Source: an uncultured bacterium (GTDB taxonomy: Bacteria > Cyanobacteriota > Vampirovibrionia > Gastranaerophilales > Gastranaerophilaceae). Taken from it: 64,000 nt of DNA. Positions 1 to 7,097 of this stretch are shown here, one piece after another. The translations under genes and the position numbers were made by a program. The stretch spans positions 1 through 64,000 of the forward strand of contig CAMTMK010000010.1 in the NCBI GenBank assembly GCA_947073645.1, given 5' to 3'. The notes beneath the pieces were generated by a model. The model saw only the letters and a list, made by a program, of their open reading frames with translations. It was not told the origin of the DNA and did not search any database. Each line of letters starts with the position of its first letter. The first letter of the stretch is position 1.

Positions 1-1106
1 GTTTCTTCGCTGTTTTTGATTGATTCTTGAATTGCTTTTTTTCCTGCTTCAGGTGAGTATTCAGGATTTACGTAATCGATTTTTGCATTTTTCTTTAATG
101 ATTCTGTTAAGTTGTCAAGCAGTTCGATTTGTTTTTGATTTTCAAGGTAACCTTTAATATCCGGTTTTGCTTTTTCAAACGGAGTAGTGCTTGCAGCTGC
201 TCTGTCTGTAACCATAATGATATGGTAACCGTATTGAGTTCTTATGAGTTTATCAGAAATTGTATTTGGTTTCATTGAAAATGCTGCTTGTGAAAATTCG
301 GGAACCATTTCTTTGTCTGTAAAGAATCCTAAATCTCCGCCTTTTACTGCAGAAGTTGTATCTTCTGAATTTTCTTTAGCAAGTTTTGCAAATTGAGTTA
401 AATCTTTTTTAGCTTCAGCTAAAAGCAAGTTTGCTTTTGCTTCTTTTGATTTAATTTCTTCATTAACTTTTGCTTTTATTGCTGTATCATCAAGGTCTTT
501 GTTTTTTGAATCTGATTTGATGATTTCTGTAATTTCTTCAGGGTTTACTGAAATTAAGATGTGAGAAGCTCTTACTTTTTCAGGATGTTTAAATTTGTTT
601 GGATTTTCGTTGTAGAATTTTTTAGCTTCTGCATCAGATACATTTGATGAACCTAATTCTTTAGCAAGTTTTTTCATTTTAACTTCTTCTTTCAAATCAG
701 TTTTGAATTGAGAAGCTGTAATTCCATGTTCTTTTAAAAGACTGTCTAATTGTTCTTTTGAACCTAATTTATCAATAATTTCTTTTACCGCATCATCAAC
801 ATCTTTGTTTGTAACTTCAATACCGCGTTTTGCAATTTCTTCATCAAGAAGAGTTTTTACGATAAGTTCGTTAATAACTCTTTCTTTTATCAAAAGGTAA
901 ATAAAGCTGTTTTTGTCGCTTTTAGCATCTATTCCTAAAACTTTCATCATGCCGTTGTTAGCTTGTTTGTTAAACATTTCATCAAACTGACCTTGAGTGA
1001 TTTTTTTGTCATTAACTGTAATGATTGTTTCACCTGATTTCAACCCGCATCCTGCAAACAATACTGCTGAAACTGCAAGTGTTGCCAGTAATTTTTTCCC
1101 TCTCAT
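1..1106 (-). CDS. SurA/PrsA-like peptidyl-prolyl isomerase lipoprotein (partial)
   Basis: The frame is open from an ATG at 1106 to the window edge, so the C-terminus is missing; the ORF track omits it for that reason. The first 20 residues are basic then hydrophobic and end in LFAGC, a lipobox-like site with Cys20 as the lipidated residue. A SurA_N-like helical region follows (about 30-170), then a parvulin rotamase domain (about 178-310) with RASHILIS, GGDLGFF and QYGYHIIMV. It is likely an envelope chaperone that folds exported proteins. The ATG lies 9 bases after the mfd stop, and its Shine-Dalgarno GGAG directly follows that stop, so it is co-transcribed with and probably translationally coupled to mfd. 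SurA versus PrsA subtype cannot be settled. Confidence 0.9.
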   Translation of the reverse strand, partial: MRGKKLLATLAVSAVLFAGCGLKSGETIITVNDKKITQGQFDEMFNKQANNGMMKVLGIDAKSDKNSFIYLLIKERVINELIVKTLLDEEIAKRGIEVTNKDVDDAVKEIIDKLGSKEQLDSLLKEHGITASQFKTDLKEEVKMKKLAKELGSSNVSDAEAKKFYNENPNKFKHPEKVRASHILISVNPEEITEIIKSDSKNKDLDDTAIKAKVNEEIKSKEAKANLLLAEAKKDLTQFAKLAKENSEDTTSAVKGGDLGFFTDKEMVPEFSQAAFSMKPNTISDKLIRTQYGYHIIMVTDRAAASTTPFEKAKPDIKGYLENQKQIELLDNLTESLKKNAKIDYVNPEYSPEAGKKAIQESIKNSEE

Positions 1107-1115
1107 AATGTCTCC

Positions 1116-4100
1116 TTATTTTTTAGTATAGTCGTTTTTGATTTTATTTATATAATAGAACAAATCTGTCAAAATGTTAAATACTTCATTAAAATTCATA
1201 TAGGAATTATTCAGAAGCAGGATAGAATTTCCTTCTGTGCAAGAGTTTGGTGCAATTGTAAATTTTATTCGTTTTAAGATTTCTGAGGGAAGACCGGTTT
1301 GAATAATTTGCCATTCCGCTTTGCTGTATGGTGTATAAATTCTTATATTGTCGTCAGTTTCGCGGATTACGGAAATTTTTGCATCTGTTGCAGAGAGTCT
1401 TAATCTAATCAGTTTTATTAAGTTTTCAACGCTTTCCGGTGGTTTTGCAAAGCGGTCTTTCCACTCCTCTGTAATATAATCCAGTTCAATATCGGATTTT
1501 ACATCCGCCAAACGCTTATATTCAATCATTTTTTGTTCTGCCGAACCCACCCATTCATCAGGGATAAAGGCTGTGACATTAATATCAACGATTGTCGGAT
1601 TAGTTTTTTCGACGATTTCGCCTTGAAGTTCTTGAACTGTTTCTTCTAATAACTGGCAGTATGTGTCAAAACCGACATTAACCATGTGACCATGCTGTTT
1701 TGTGCCTAGAATATTTCCGACACCGCGAATTTCTACATCGCGCATTGCGATTTGATAACCGCTTCCTAGTGTTGTAAATTCTTTGATAGCCTTAAGACGT
1801 TGGACGGCATCTGTTGTAATCTGTTTTGATTTTGTATATAAACAATAGCAGTATGCTTGTCTTTGGGAGCGTCCGACACGTCCTCTGAGCTGATAAAGCT
1901 GAGCAAGTCCGAATTTGTCGGCATTGTGGATAATCATTGTATTTGCATTTGGAATATCTATGCCGTTTTCAATGATTGTTGTGGCAAGCAAGATATCGTA
2001 TTCTTTGTTTGCAAAGTCAATGATAACTTTTTCAAGTGTTTTCTCATCCATTTGCCCATGACCGATTGCGATGCGGGCATTTGGAACAAGTTTTTGCAGC
2101 TGCATTCTAAATTCATCAATTGTTTCAACGCGGTTGTAGAGATAGAATACTTGTCCTTCGCGGTCAAGTTCGTGGACAATTGCATTTTTAACCATATTTT
2201 CGTTCCATTCGCCGACATAAGTTCTGATTGGAAGCCTGTTTTTAGGCGGTGTATTAATAATCGACATGTCTTTAATGCCTGAAAGCGACATATAAAGCGT
2301 TCTCGGAATCGGTGTTGCAGACATTGTGATAATATCAATGTTTTCGCGCAAAGATTTAAGTTTTTCTTTGTGGCGGACGCCGAAACGGTGCTCTTCATCG
2401 ATTACGAGTAAGCCCAAATCCTTAAATATAATTCCTTCCTGCAAAAGTCTGTGAGTGCCTACTACAACGTCGCATTCGCCTGTTGCAAGTTTTTTGATGG
2501 TTTCTTTTTGCTCTTTTGGAGAACGGAAACGTGAGAGAAGTTCTACGTTAACCCCGAAAGGCTTAAATCTTTCTGAAATTGTCTGATAATGCTGAAATGC
2601 CAAAATCGTTGTCGGAACTACTACTGCAACTTGTTTACCCGAAGTTACAGCCTTAAAAATTCCGCGCATTGCAACTTCTGTTTTGCCAAATCCGACGTCT
2701 CCGCAAATTAGTCTGTCCATAGGCTGTGAACTTTCCATATCAGACTTGATATCGTTGATAGCTTTCATCTGATCGGGAGTTTCGGTGTATTCAAAAGCTT
2801 CTTCCATTTCAACCTGCCATGTGGTATCAGGTAGAAATTCAATACCTTTTTGCATTTTACGTTTTGCGTAAAGTCTTAAAAGGTCGTAGGCAACTTGTTC
2901 AACCTCTTTTTTGACACGATTTTTAGTATTTTCCCAATCTTTACCGCCCATTCTTGAAAGTTTTGGCTTTAATGCGCCCGAACCGCGGTAACGTACAAGA
3001 AGGTTGATTTGTTCGGCAGGTATATGTAATCTGTCTTTGCTTGCGTATTCGATTGTTAAGTAGTCTTTTAACTGTCCGTCAATTTCCTGTTGAGAAAGCC
3101 CTTTATATACACCAACACCATGGATTGAGTGGACAACATATTCTCCCTCTTTAATATCGTTAATGCTTTCGATATATTCTGCTTTTTCTTTATAATATGA
3201 GCGTTTGGATGATGTAACCTCTTTGGTGCGCTTGTTGAAAAGTTCCCTGTCTGTCAAAACAATTGTTTTGAAATCTTCCAAAATCGTACCCGCAGATGAA
3301 ATGCTCTCATTATATTCAACTCCGAATATATTACGCTCGGTGAGAATTTCTTTCACGCGCTCTGGGTAATCGGTTGCAATTATAATATTATAATTTGATT
3401 TTTGGCTGATGAAATTTGCAATATCATCAAGGTTTGCGCCAAAGTTTTGTACAGGTTGAGTATCAAATTCAATTACCTCATCCATTTCGCTGTCGAGGAA
3501 GTTGTTCATCCCAATTTTTACAAATCCTGCACTTTTTTGGATAAAATCCTCAAACGGAATATGATTTCTGCCTTTCAGGTCAATATTTAAGCTGAGTTTG
3601 AGGTTTTCCTGCATCTGTTCTTCAAAGTTTTTATCGACAAATTCGTATTTTGAATAAAGCTCGGAAGTTTCGTCATATACCAGAATATAGTCTTTGAAAT
3701 AATCCAAAATTCCGACCAAATCGGTATTAAAGTAGTTTTGGTAAACTTCTATCCCCTCAAAATATCCGTCTTCATCTTCGGGTTTAATCTCTTTCGGTAT
3801 ACCGTTTTCAAGTGTAAACTTATACATCGGCATAATTTTTGCTGATTTTATTTTCTCAATAGATTTTTGGGTTTCGTTGTTAAAATATCTTATATCAACA
3901 ATTTCATCGCCCCAGAGTTCTATGCGGACAGGATGTTTATCAAGCGAATAAAAGTCTATAATGTCGCCTCTGATACTGAATTCTCCGATATCGGAAACCA
4001 TTGTCGAGCGTTTGTAGCCCAAATCGATGAATTTTTGTCCAATATCTTTTATCTCGTCGCCGATTTTTAAAGTAAAAGAATTTTTATCATAAAAGCTTTG

Positions 4101-4472
4101 TGTGGGGAATTTTTCCAAAAGTGTTTTTACAGGTGCAATTACAATATCGGGTTTTTCGGTTAAAATCCTTACCTGTTCTGCGTAATCATATCTGTTTGGT
4201 GAAACAGCCTCATACATAGAAATGTTTTGGAACGGGATTAAGTCTGATTTTTCTCCGAACGCCTTTAACAAGTCATTTTGGTATTTCAAGGCACTTTGTT
4301 CGGTAGATGTAATTACAAGAATTTTTTTATCCGTAATCTTTTTGATTTTTGTAATAAGCAATAATCGTAAAAGTGTTGTCAAACCTGTTATGGCAAACGA
4401 AAATTTCTTTGTTAAAAGTCCTTCAAACAAAGAGTAATTTTCGTTATTTTCGGGTGCGGTTATTTTAAACAT
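1116..4472 (-). CDS. mfd: Transcription-repair coupling factor Mfd
   Basis: This 1118-residue superfamily 2 ATPase removes stalled RNA polymerase and recruits UvrA to lesions. A UvrB-like N-terminal module is followed by a CarD-type RNAP-interaction domain near 435-530 (EGEYVVHSIHGVGVYKG). The helicase core has Walker A GDVGFGKTE near 590, the DEEH box (IDEEHRFG) near 690, and motif VI QLRGRVGRS. A TRCF domain lies near 960-1060. Length is close to the usual ~1150. No Shine-Dalgarno precedes the ATG; an extended -10 (TGC TAAAAT) ends six bases upstream, so the message is probably leaderless. The gene upstream is divergent, 37 bp away. Confidence 0.97.
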   Translation of the reverse strand: MFKITAPENNENYSLFEGLLTKKFSFAITGLTTLLRLLLITKIKKITDKKILVITSTEQSALKYQNDLLKAFGEKSDLIPFQNISMYEAVSPNRYDYAEQVRILTEKPDIVIAPVKTLLEKFPTQSFYDKNSFTLKIGDEIKDIGQKFIDLGYKRSTMVSDIGEFSIRGDIIDFYSLDKHPVRIELWGDEIVDIRYFNNETQKSIEKIKSAKIMPMYKFTLENGIPKEIKPEDEDGYFEGIEVYQNYFNTDLVGILDYFKDYILVYDETSELYSKYEFVDKNFEEQMQENLKLSLNIDLKGRNHIPFEDFIQKSAGFVKIGMNNFLDSEMDEVIEFDTQPVQNFGANLDDIANFISQKSNYNIIIATDYPERVKEILTERNIFGVEYNESISSAGTILEDFKTIVLTDRELFNKRTKEVTSSKRSYYKEKAEYIESINDIKEGEYVVHSIHGVGVYKGLSQQEIDGQLKDYLTIEYASKDRLHIPAEQINLLVRYRGSGALKPKLSRMGGKDWENTKNRVKKEVEQVAYDLLRLYAKRKMQKGIEFLPDTTWQVEMEEAFEYTETPDQMKAINDIKSDMESSQPMDRLICGDVGFGKTEVAMRGIFKAVTSGKQVAVVVPTTILAFQHYQTISERFKPFGVNVELLSRFRSPKEQKETIKKLATGECDVVVGTHRLLQEGIIFKDLGLLVIDEEHRFGVRHKEKLKSLRENIDIITMSATPIPRTLYMSLSGIKDMSIINTPPKNRLPIRTYVGEWNENMVKNAIVHELDREGQVFYLYNRVETIDEFRMQLQKLVPNARIAIGHGQMDEKTLEKVIIDFANKEYDILLATTIIENGIDIPNANTMIIHNADKFGLAQLYQLRGRVGRSQRQAYCYCLYTKSKQITTDAVQRLKAIKEFTTLGSGYQIAMRDVEIRGVGNILGTKQHGHMVNVGFDTYCQLLEETVQELQGEIVEKTNPTIVDINVTAFIPDEWVGSAEQKMIEYKRLADVKSDIELDYITEEWKDRFAKPPESVENLIKLIRLRLSATDAKISVIRETDDNIRIYTPYSKAEWQIIQTGLPSEILKRIKFTIAPNSCTEGNSILLLNNSYMNFNEVFNILTDLFYYINKIKNDYTKK

Positions 4473-4478
4473 ATTATT

Positions 4479-4487
4479 ATTTTAGCA
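4479..4487 (-). promoter_or_regulatory. Extended -10 promoter of mfd (leaderless)
   Basis: On the minus strand the sequence reads TGC-TAAAAT, then AATAAT and the mfd ATG. A -10 ending six bases before ATG places +1 on the A of the start codon. No purine-rich ribosome binding site is present and no convincing -35 is seen. Confidence 0.6.
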
Positions 4488-4494
4488 TAAATTA

Positions 4495-4503
4495 TGTTAT
4501 AAT
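4495..4503 (+). promoter_or_regulatory. Extended -10 promoter of the RgpF-like gene (leaderless)
   Basis: TGT-TATAAT is a perfect extended -10 and ends six bases before the ATG at 4510. The predicted +1 is the start codon itself, and there is no Shine-Dalgarno. It lies back to back with the mfd promoter inside a 37-bp gap. Confidence 0.65.
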
Positions 4504-4509
4504 TGCATT

Positions 4510-5427
4510 ATGAAAAGAGCGGTTGTATTTGCACACTATGACAGACAAAATTTGGTTGATGATTATGTAATTTATTATCTCAAAGCATTGAAAGAAGTTG
4601 CACAAGAGATAGTGTTTGTATCCTGCTGTAATATTGAAAATCCTGAAAAGCTTGAAGGGATAGTATCTCACATTATCGCAGAACCGCATGATGAATACGA
4701 TTTTGGCTCATACAAACGAGGTTTTTTATATTTGTCACAGCGTCTGGACGAGTTTGACGAACTTATTTTTGCAAACGACAGTTGTTTTGGACCATTTCAT
4801 CCTTTGAAAGATATTTTTGATGAAATGAATGCTAAAGACTGCGATTTCTGGGGAATTACCAAAAATAATTTCGGTTACCGCAAAAAACCAAATCATTTTT
4901 TTGTTAAACGACCGCATATTCAAAGTTATTTTGTTGTCTTTAAAAAGAATATTTTTACGTCTGATGTTTTTAGAGATTTTATTACTTCTGTAAAACCTGA
5001 GGTTAAAAAAGAGCTTATTATTTCAAATTATGAAATTGGAATGACAGAAATATTAATAGAAAATGGGTTTAATTATCAAGTATATGTTAATGCCTATGAA
5101 AGGATTAATAATATAACTATTCTAAAATGGCGTCAAATTATTCAGAATAATAAAATGCCGTTTATGAAATGTTCGCTTCCTCGTCTTGTAAATAAAAATT
5201 CCACAACCGTTGAAGGATATCAGGAAATAATTAAACAGGTTAGTGACTATCCTGTTGAATTGATTGAAAATAATATTGCGCGTATTCAGTATGCAAGAAA
5301 AGGCAGACATACAAGTCCTGTATGGTTTAAAAGAGCATTTTTTGATGTTATTGCAGAATTCCCGTTTGTAATCCGAAAACTAATAGCAATTTTTATTGCA
5401 AGATGTCTTCCATTTATTAGAGATTAG
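4510..5427 (+). CDS. Rhamnan synthesis F (RgpF)-like glycan biosynthesis protein
   Basis: This 305-residue protein has the RgpF family pattern: an N-terminal FAHYD motif (7-11), EYDFGSYKRG at 62-71 and ANDSCFGPF at 88-96. Family members act in making rhamnose-rich or other surface polysaccharides, probably as glycosyltransferases at the inner face of the membrane. The last ~25 residues are hydrophobic with basic flanks and may contact the membrane. Its 3' end overlaps the convergent glycosyltransferase gene by 48 bp, and both probably serve surface glycan assembly. The exact sugar substrate cannot be read from the sequence. Confidence 0.8.
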   Translation: MKRAVVFAHYDRQNLVDDYVIYYLKALKEVAQEIVFVSCCNIENPEKLEGIVSHIIAEPHDEYDFGSYKRGFLYLSQRLDEFDELIFANDSCFGPFHPLKDIFDEMNAKDCDFWGITKNNFGYRKKPNHFFVKRPHIQSYFVVFKKNIFTSDVFRDFITSVKPEVKKELIISNYEIGMTEILIENGFNYQVYVNAYERINNITILKWRQIIQNNKMPFMKCSLPRLVNKNSTTVEGYQEIIKQVSDYPVELIENNIARIQYARKGRHTSPVWFKRAFFDVIAEFPFVIRKLIAIFIARCLPFIRD

Positions 5428-6222
5428 TCTTAATTGTTTTTTTAGTTGTTTTGCATACCATAACGGGTGAAGGAATAAAATCATAAAAATGATTTTTAAG
5501 TTTTTTGTTCTGCAAAAAACATCCATATAAGATTTGAACTGTAAATCAAAAGGTGTTTTATAAGTGGATGTTTGTACGTAACTGTTTGAATGTAAACGCC
5601 AGTATGTAAGTTTTTCAGGTATGTAATAGAATTTACCCAAGTATGCCAGTTGAACCCATAAATGCCAGTCTAAAAGACAGTCGAGTTTTGGCTCGTAATT
5701 AATTTTCAAAAGGTCTTCGCGTTTTGTCATTACAGATGAAAATGTAAAAATCTTGTTGCTGTGGTAAAAATAATAAAACATATCAATAGGATAAGTTTGT
5801 TCATTAAGAATTTTTCTTGTTCTTTTTAATACAGCGTTAAAGTCGAAAACGCGTTTTTCATCTCCGAAAAATTCACAGTCATTAAAAATTAAATTTACAT
5901 CAGGATATTTTTTAGCGATTTCAACTTTTTTCTCCAAATAATCAGGAGTTATCATATCGTCGCTTTCAAGAAAAACAACCCAATCGCCTTTAGCTTCTTC
6001 AATACCGCGTTTTACAGTGCCTTTAAGCCCGAGATTTTTCTCATTCACAAAAAGTTTAATTCTGTTATCATTGAATGATTTTATTACTTCAATTGAATTG
6101 TCTGTGGAGCAGTCGTCAACAATAATCATTTCCCAATCAGTGTAAGTTTGGTTTAAAACTGATTGGATGGTTTCTGTGATATATTGTTCGTAGTTGTAGC
6201 TTGCTGTAACAATCGAAATCAT
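5380..6222 (-). CDS. Family 2 glycosyltransferase
   Basis: A GT-A fold enzyme of 280 residues. It opens directly with the nucleotide-binding strand (SIVTASYNYEQYI), has the DDCSTD loop at 36-41 and the metal-binding ESDD at 86-89, and the acceptor-side motif DWHLW later on. The C-terminus (about 230-265) is hydrophobic and basic, suggesting membrane association. Such enzymes add sugars to lipid-linked or surface glycans. The 3' end overlaps the convergent RgpF-like gene by 48 bp. The start has no Shine-Dalgarno and sits six bases after a TATGAT box. Confidence 0.9.
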   Translation of the reverse strand: MISIVTASYNYEQYITETIQSVLNQTYTDWEMIIVDDCSTDNSIEVIKSFNDNRIKLFVNEKNLGLKGTVKRGIEEAKGDWVVFLESDDMITPDYLEKKVEIAKKYPDVNLIFNDCEFFGDEKRVFDFNAVLKRTRKILNEQTYPIDMFYYFYHSNKIFTFSSVMTKREDLLKINYEPKLDCLLDWHLWVQLAYLGKFYYIPEKLTYWRLHSNSYVQTSTYKTPFDLQFKSYMDVFCRTKNLKIIFMILFLHPLWYAKQLKKQLRLISNKWKTSCNKNCY

Positions 6223-6228
6223 AAATTA

Positions 6229-6257
6229 ATCATATAAAAAACTCACCTTGTTATCAA
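6229..6257 (-). promoter_or_regulatory. Glycosyltransferase promoter, -35 inside a terminator loop
   Basis: Minus strand: TTGATA, a 17-base spacer, TATGAT, six bases, then ATG at 6222. The -35 lies in the loop and right arm of the terminator hairpin of the upstream gene, so termination and initiation signals are superimposed. The transcript is predicted to be leaderless. Confidence 0.7.
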
Positions 6258-6268
6258 GGTGAGTTTTC
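6237..6268 (-). terminator. Rho-independent terminator of the 6287-6871 gene
   Basis: A perfect 10-bp GC-containing stem (ACTCACCTTG / CAAGGTGAGT) with a 4-base loop, extended by A:T pairs. It is followed on the minus strand by a run of T. It lies just after the stop of the 194-residue gene. Confidence 0.85.
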
Positions 6269-6286
6269 TTTTGTTGTGTAAATTTG

Positions 6287-6871
6287 TTATTTTTTCTCAG
6301 CAAATAATCTTTCATACATTTTTTGTTTGCTGTCGTGAATAGCTCCTTTTGTTCTTGATACCATTTTGTCAAATTGAGCAGCATCATAGTGTGTCATATC
6401 TGCAATAGTTTTTTCTTTTAACGCTAAAGTTTCTCTTGCAGTTTTCGCTTCAGATGCATTGTATGCAATAACTTTTTCACCATCAAAAATTGTATTATTA
6501 GTTAATTTTCCGGTAGTTTTTTCTTGTTTTATGGATTTGAACAAACCTTTAAAATCATTCCAAGCTTTTTTGAATGAGAAATTTTTCATATATCTGCCGA
6601 TTTCTTTACGGTAGATAATACCTGTTACAACAGCTGCTGTTCCTACTGCTGCACCTGCAATTTTTAATGCTTTATTATCTTTTTTGTATTCAAAATCTTC
6701 ACCGTTTTGAATTTTATCAACATTTTTAAATGTTTGTTTTTGGAATTGGTCTTGTGACAATGTTACAACTTTACCTTTAGGGTTAGTTACTTGAACTTTG
6801 CCTTTAGTTGTCATTTGAACTTCATTTCCGCCTACCATTACTGCGGGTCCGATTGTCATGTTGTTAGCCAT
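6287..6871 (-). CDS. Conserved-looking hypothetical membrane protein
   Basis: I do not recognise this 194-residue protein. It has a hydrophilic N-terminal part with short beta-like stretches (KGKVQVTNPKGKVVTLS), one probable membrane helix at about 70-87 (IAGAAVGTAAVVTGIIY) and a long basic, helical C-terminal part. There is no cleavable signal peptide. It is transcribed alone, closed by its own terminator, and has a Shine-Dalgarno (GAAAGGT) before the ATG. A TTGTAAATATTTGTTAAC palindrome lies about 80 bp upstream and resembles sites before other unknown genes of this window. Confidence 0.75.
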   Translation of the reverse strand: MANNMTIGPAVMVGGNEVQMTTKGKVQVTNPKGKVVTLSQDQFQKQTFKNVDKIQNGEDFEYKKDNKALKIAGAAVGTAAVVTGIIYRKEIGRYMKNFSFKKAWNDFKGLFKSIKQEKTTGKLTNNTIFDGEKVIAYNASEAKTARETLALKEKTIADMTHYDAAQFDKMVSRTKGAIHDSKQKMYERLFAEKK

Positions 6872-6952
6872 AAATTCTACCTTTCAAATTTACACACTTT
6901 TAGTTTCATGTAAACATGTGAATAAATTTTTGTGCTATTTGTTAAGCATGAA

Positions 6953-6970
6953 GTTAACAAATATTTACAA
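6953..6970 (-). promoter_or_regulatory. Candidate operator palindrome upstream of the 194-residue gene
   Basis: In gene sense it reads TTGTAAATATTTGTTAAC, an imperfect palindrome. Similar sites are at 50223-50241 (TTGTAAACATTTGTTACAA), 25400-25417 (TTGTTAACAATTGTTAAC) and more weakly 14117-14130, each 80-140 bp before a gene of unknown function. The binding factor is unknown. Confidence 0.35.
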
Positions 6971-6971
6971 A

Positions 6972-6992
6972 ACAGGGGGAATATCCCCCTGT
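6972..6992 (-). terminator. Probable terminator of nrdJ
   Basis: A 9-bp stem (ACAGGGGGA / TCCCCCTGT) with a 3-base loop, followed on the minus strand by TTTTGTAAAT. It lies about 100 bp past the nrdJ stop, with a GC-rich repeat in between. Confidence 0.75.
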
Positions 6993-7005
6993 ACTCTCTC
7001 TTCTT

Positions 7006-7097
7006 GTCTTGCTCGCTCACGTTTAACGGGTCTGCGGTTGTTATCTGCAATGGCTTTGCCATTTTGCTAACAAGCCTCGCCCTCAGCTCGCTCGCGC
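7006..7097 (-). repeat. GC-rich dispersed repeat, copy B (after nrdJ)
   Basis: The segment is GC-rich against an AT-rich background and contains GCTCACGTTTAACGGGTCT at one end and CCCTCAGCTCGCTC at the other. A small AATGGC-TTT-GCCATT hairpin lies between. Both ends match copy A inside nrdJ, and the TTTAACG core also matches copies C and D. It begins directly at the nrdJ stop codon. Confidence 0.55.

Noticed and set aside
1958-2398. 146-codon ORF on the minus strand inside mfd
   Set aside because: It is a second frame across the conserved helicase core, with no ribosome site; the mfd frame carries all motifs.
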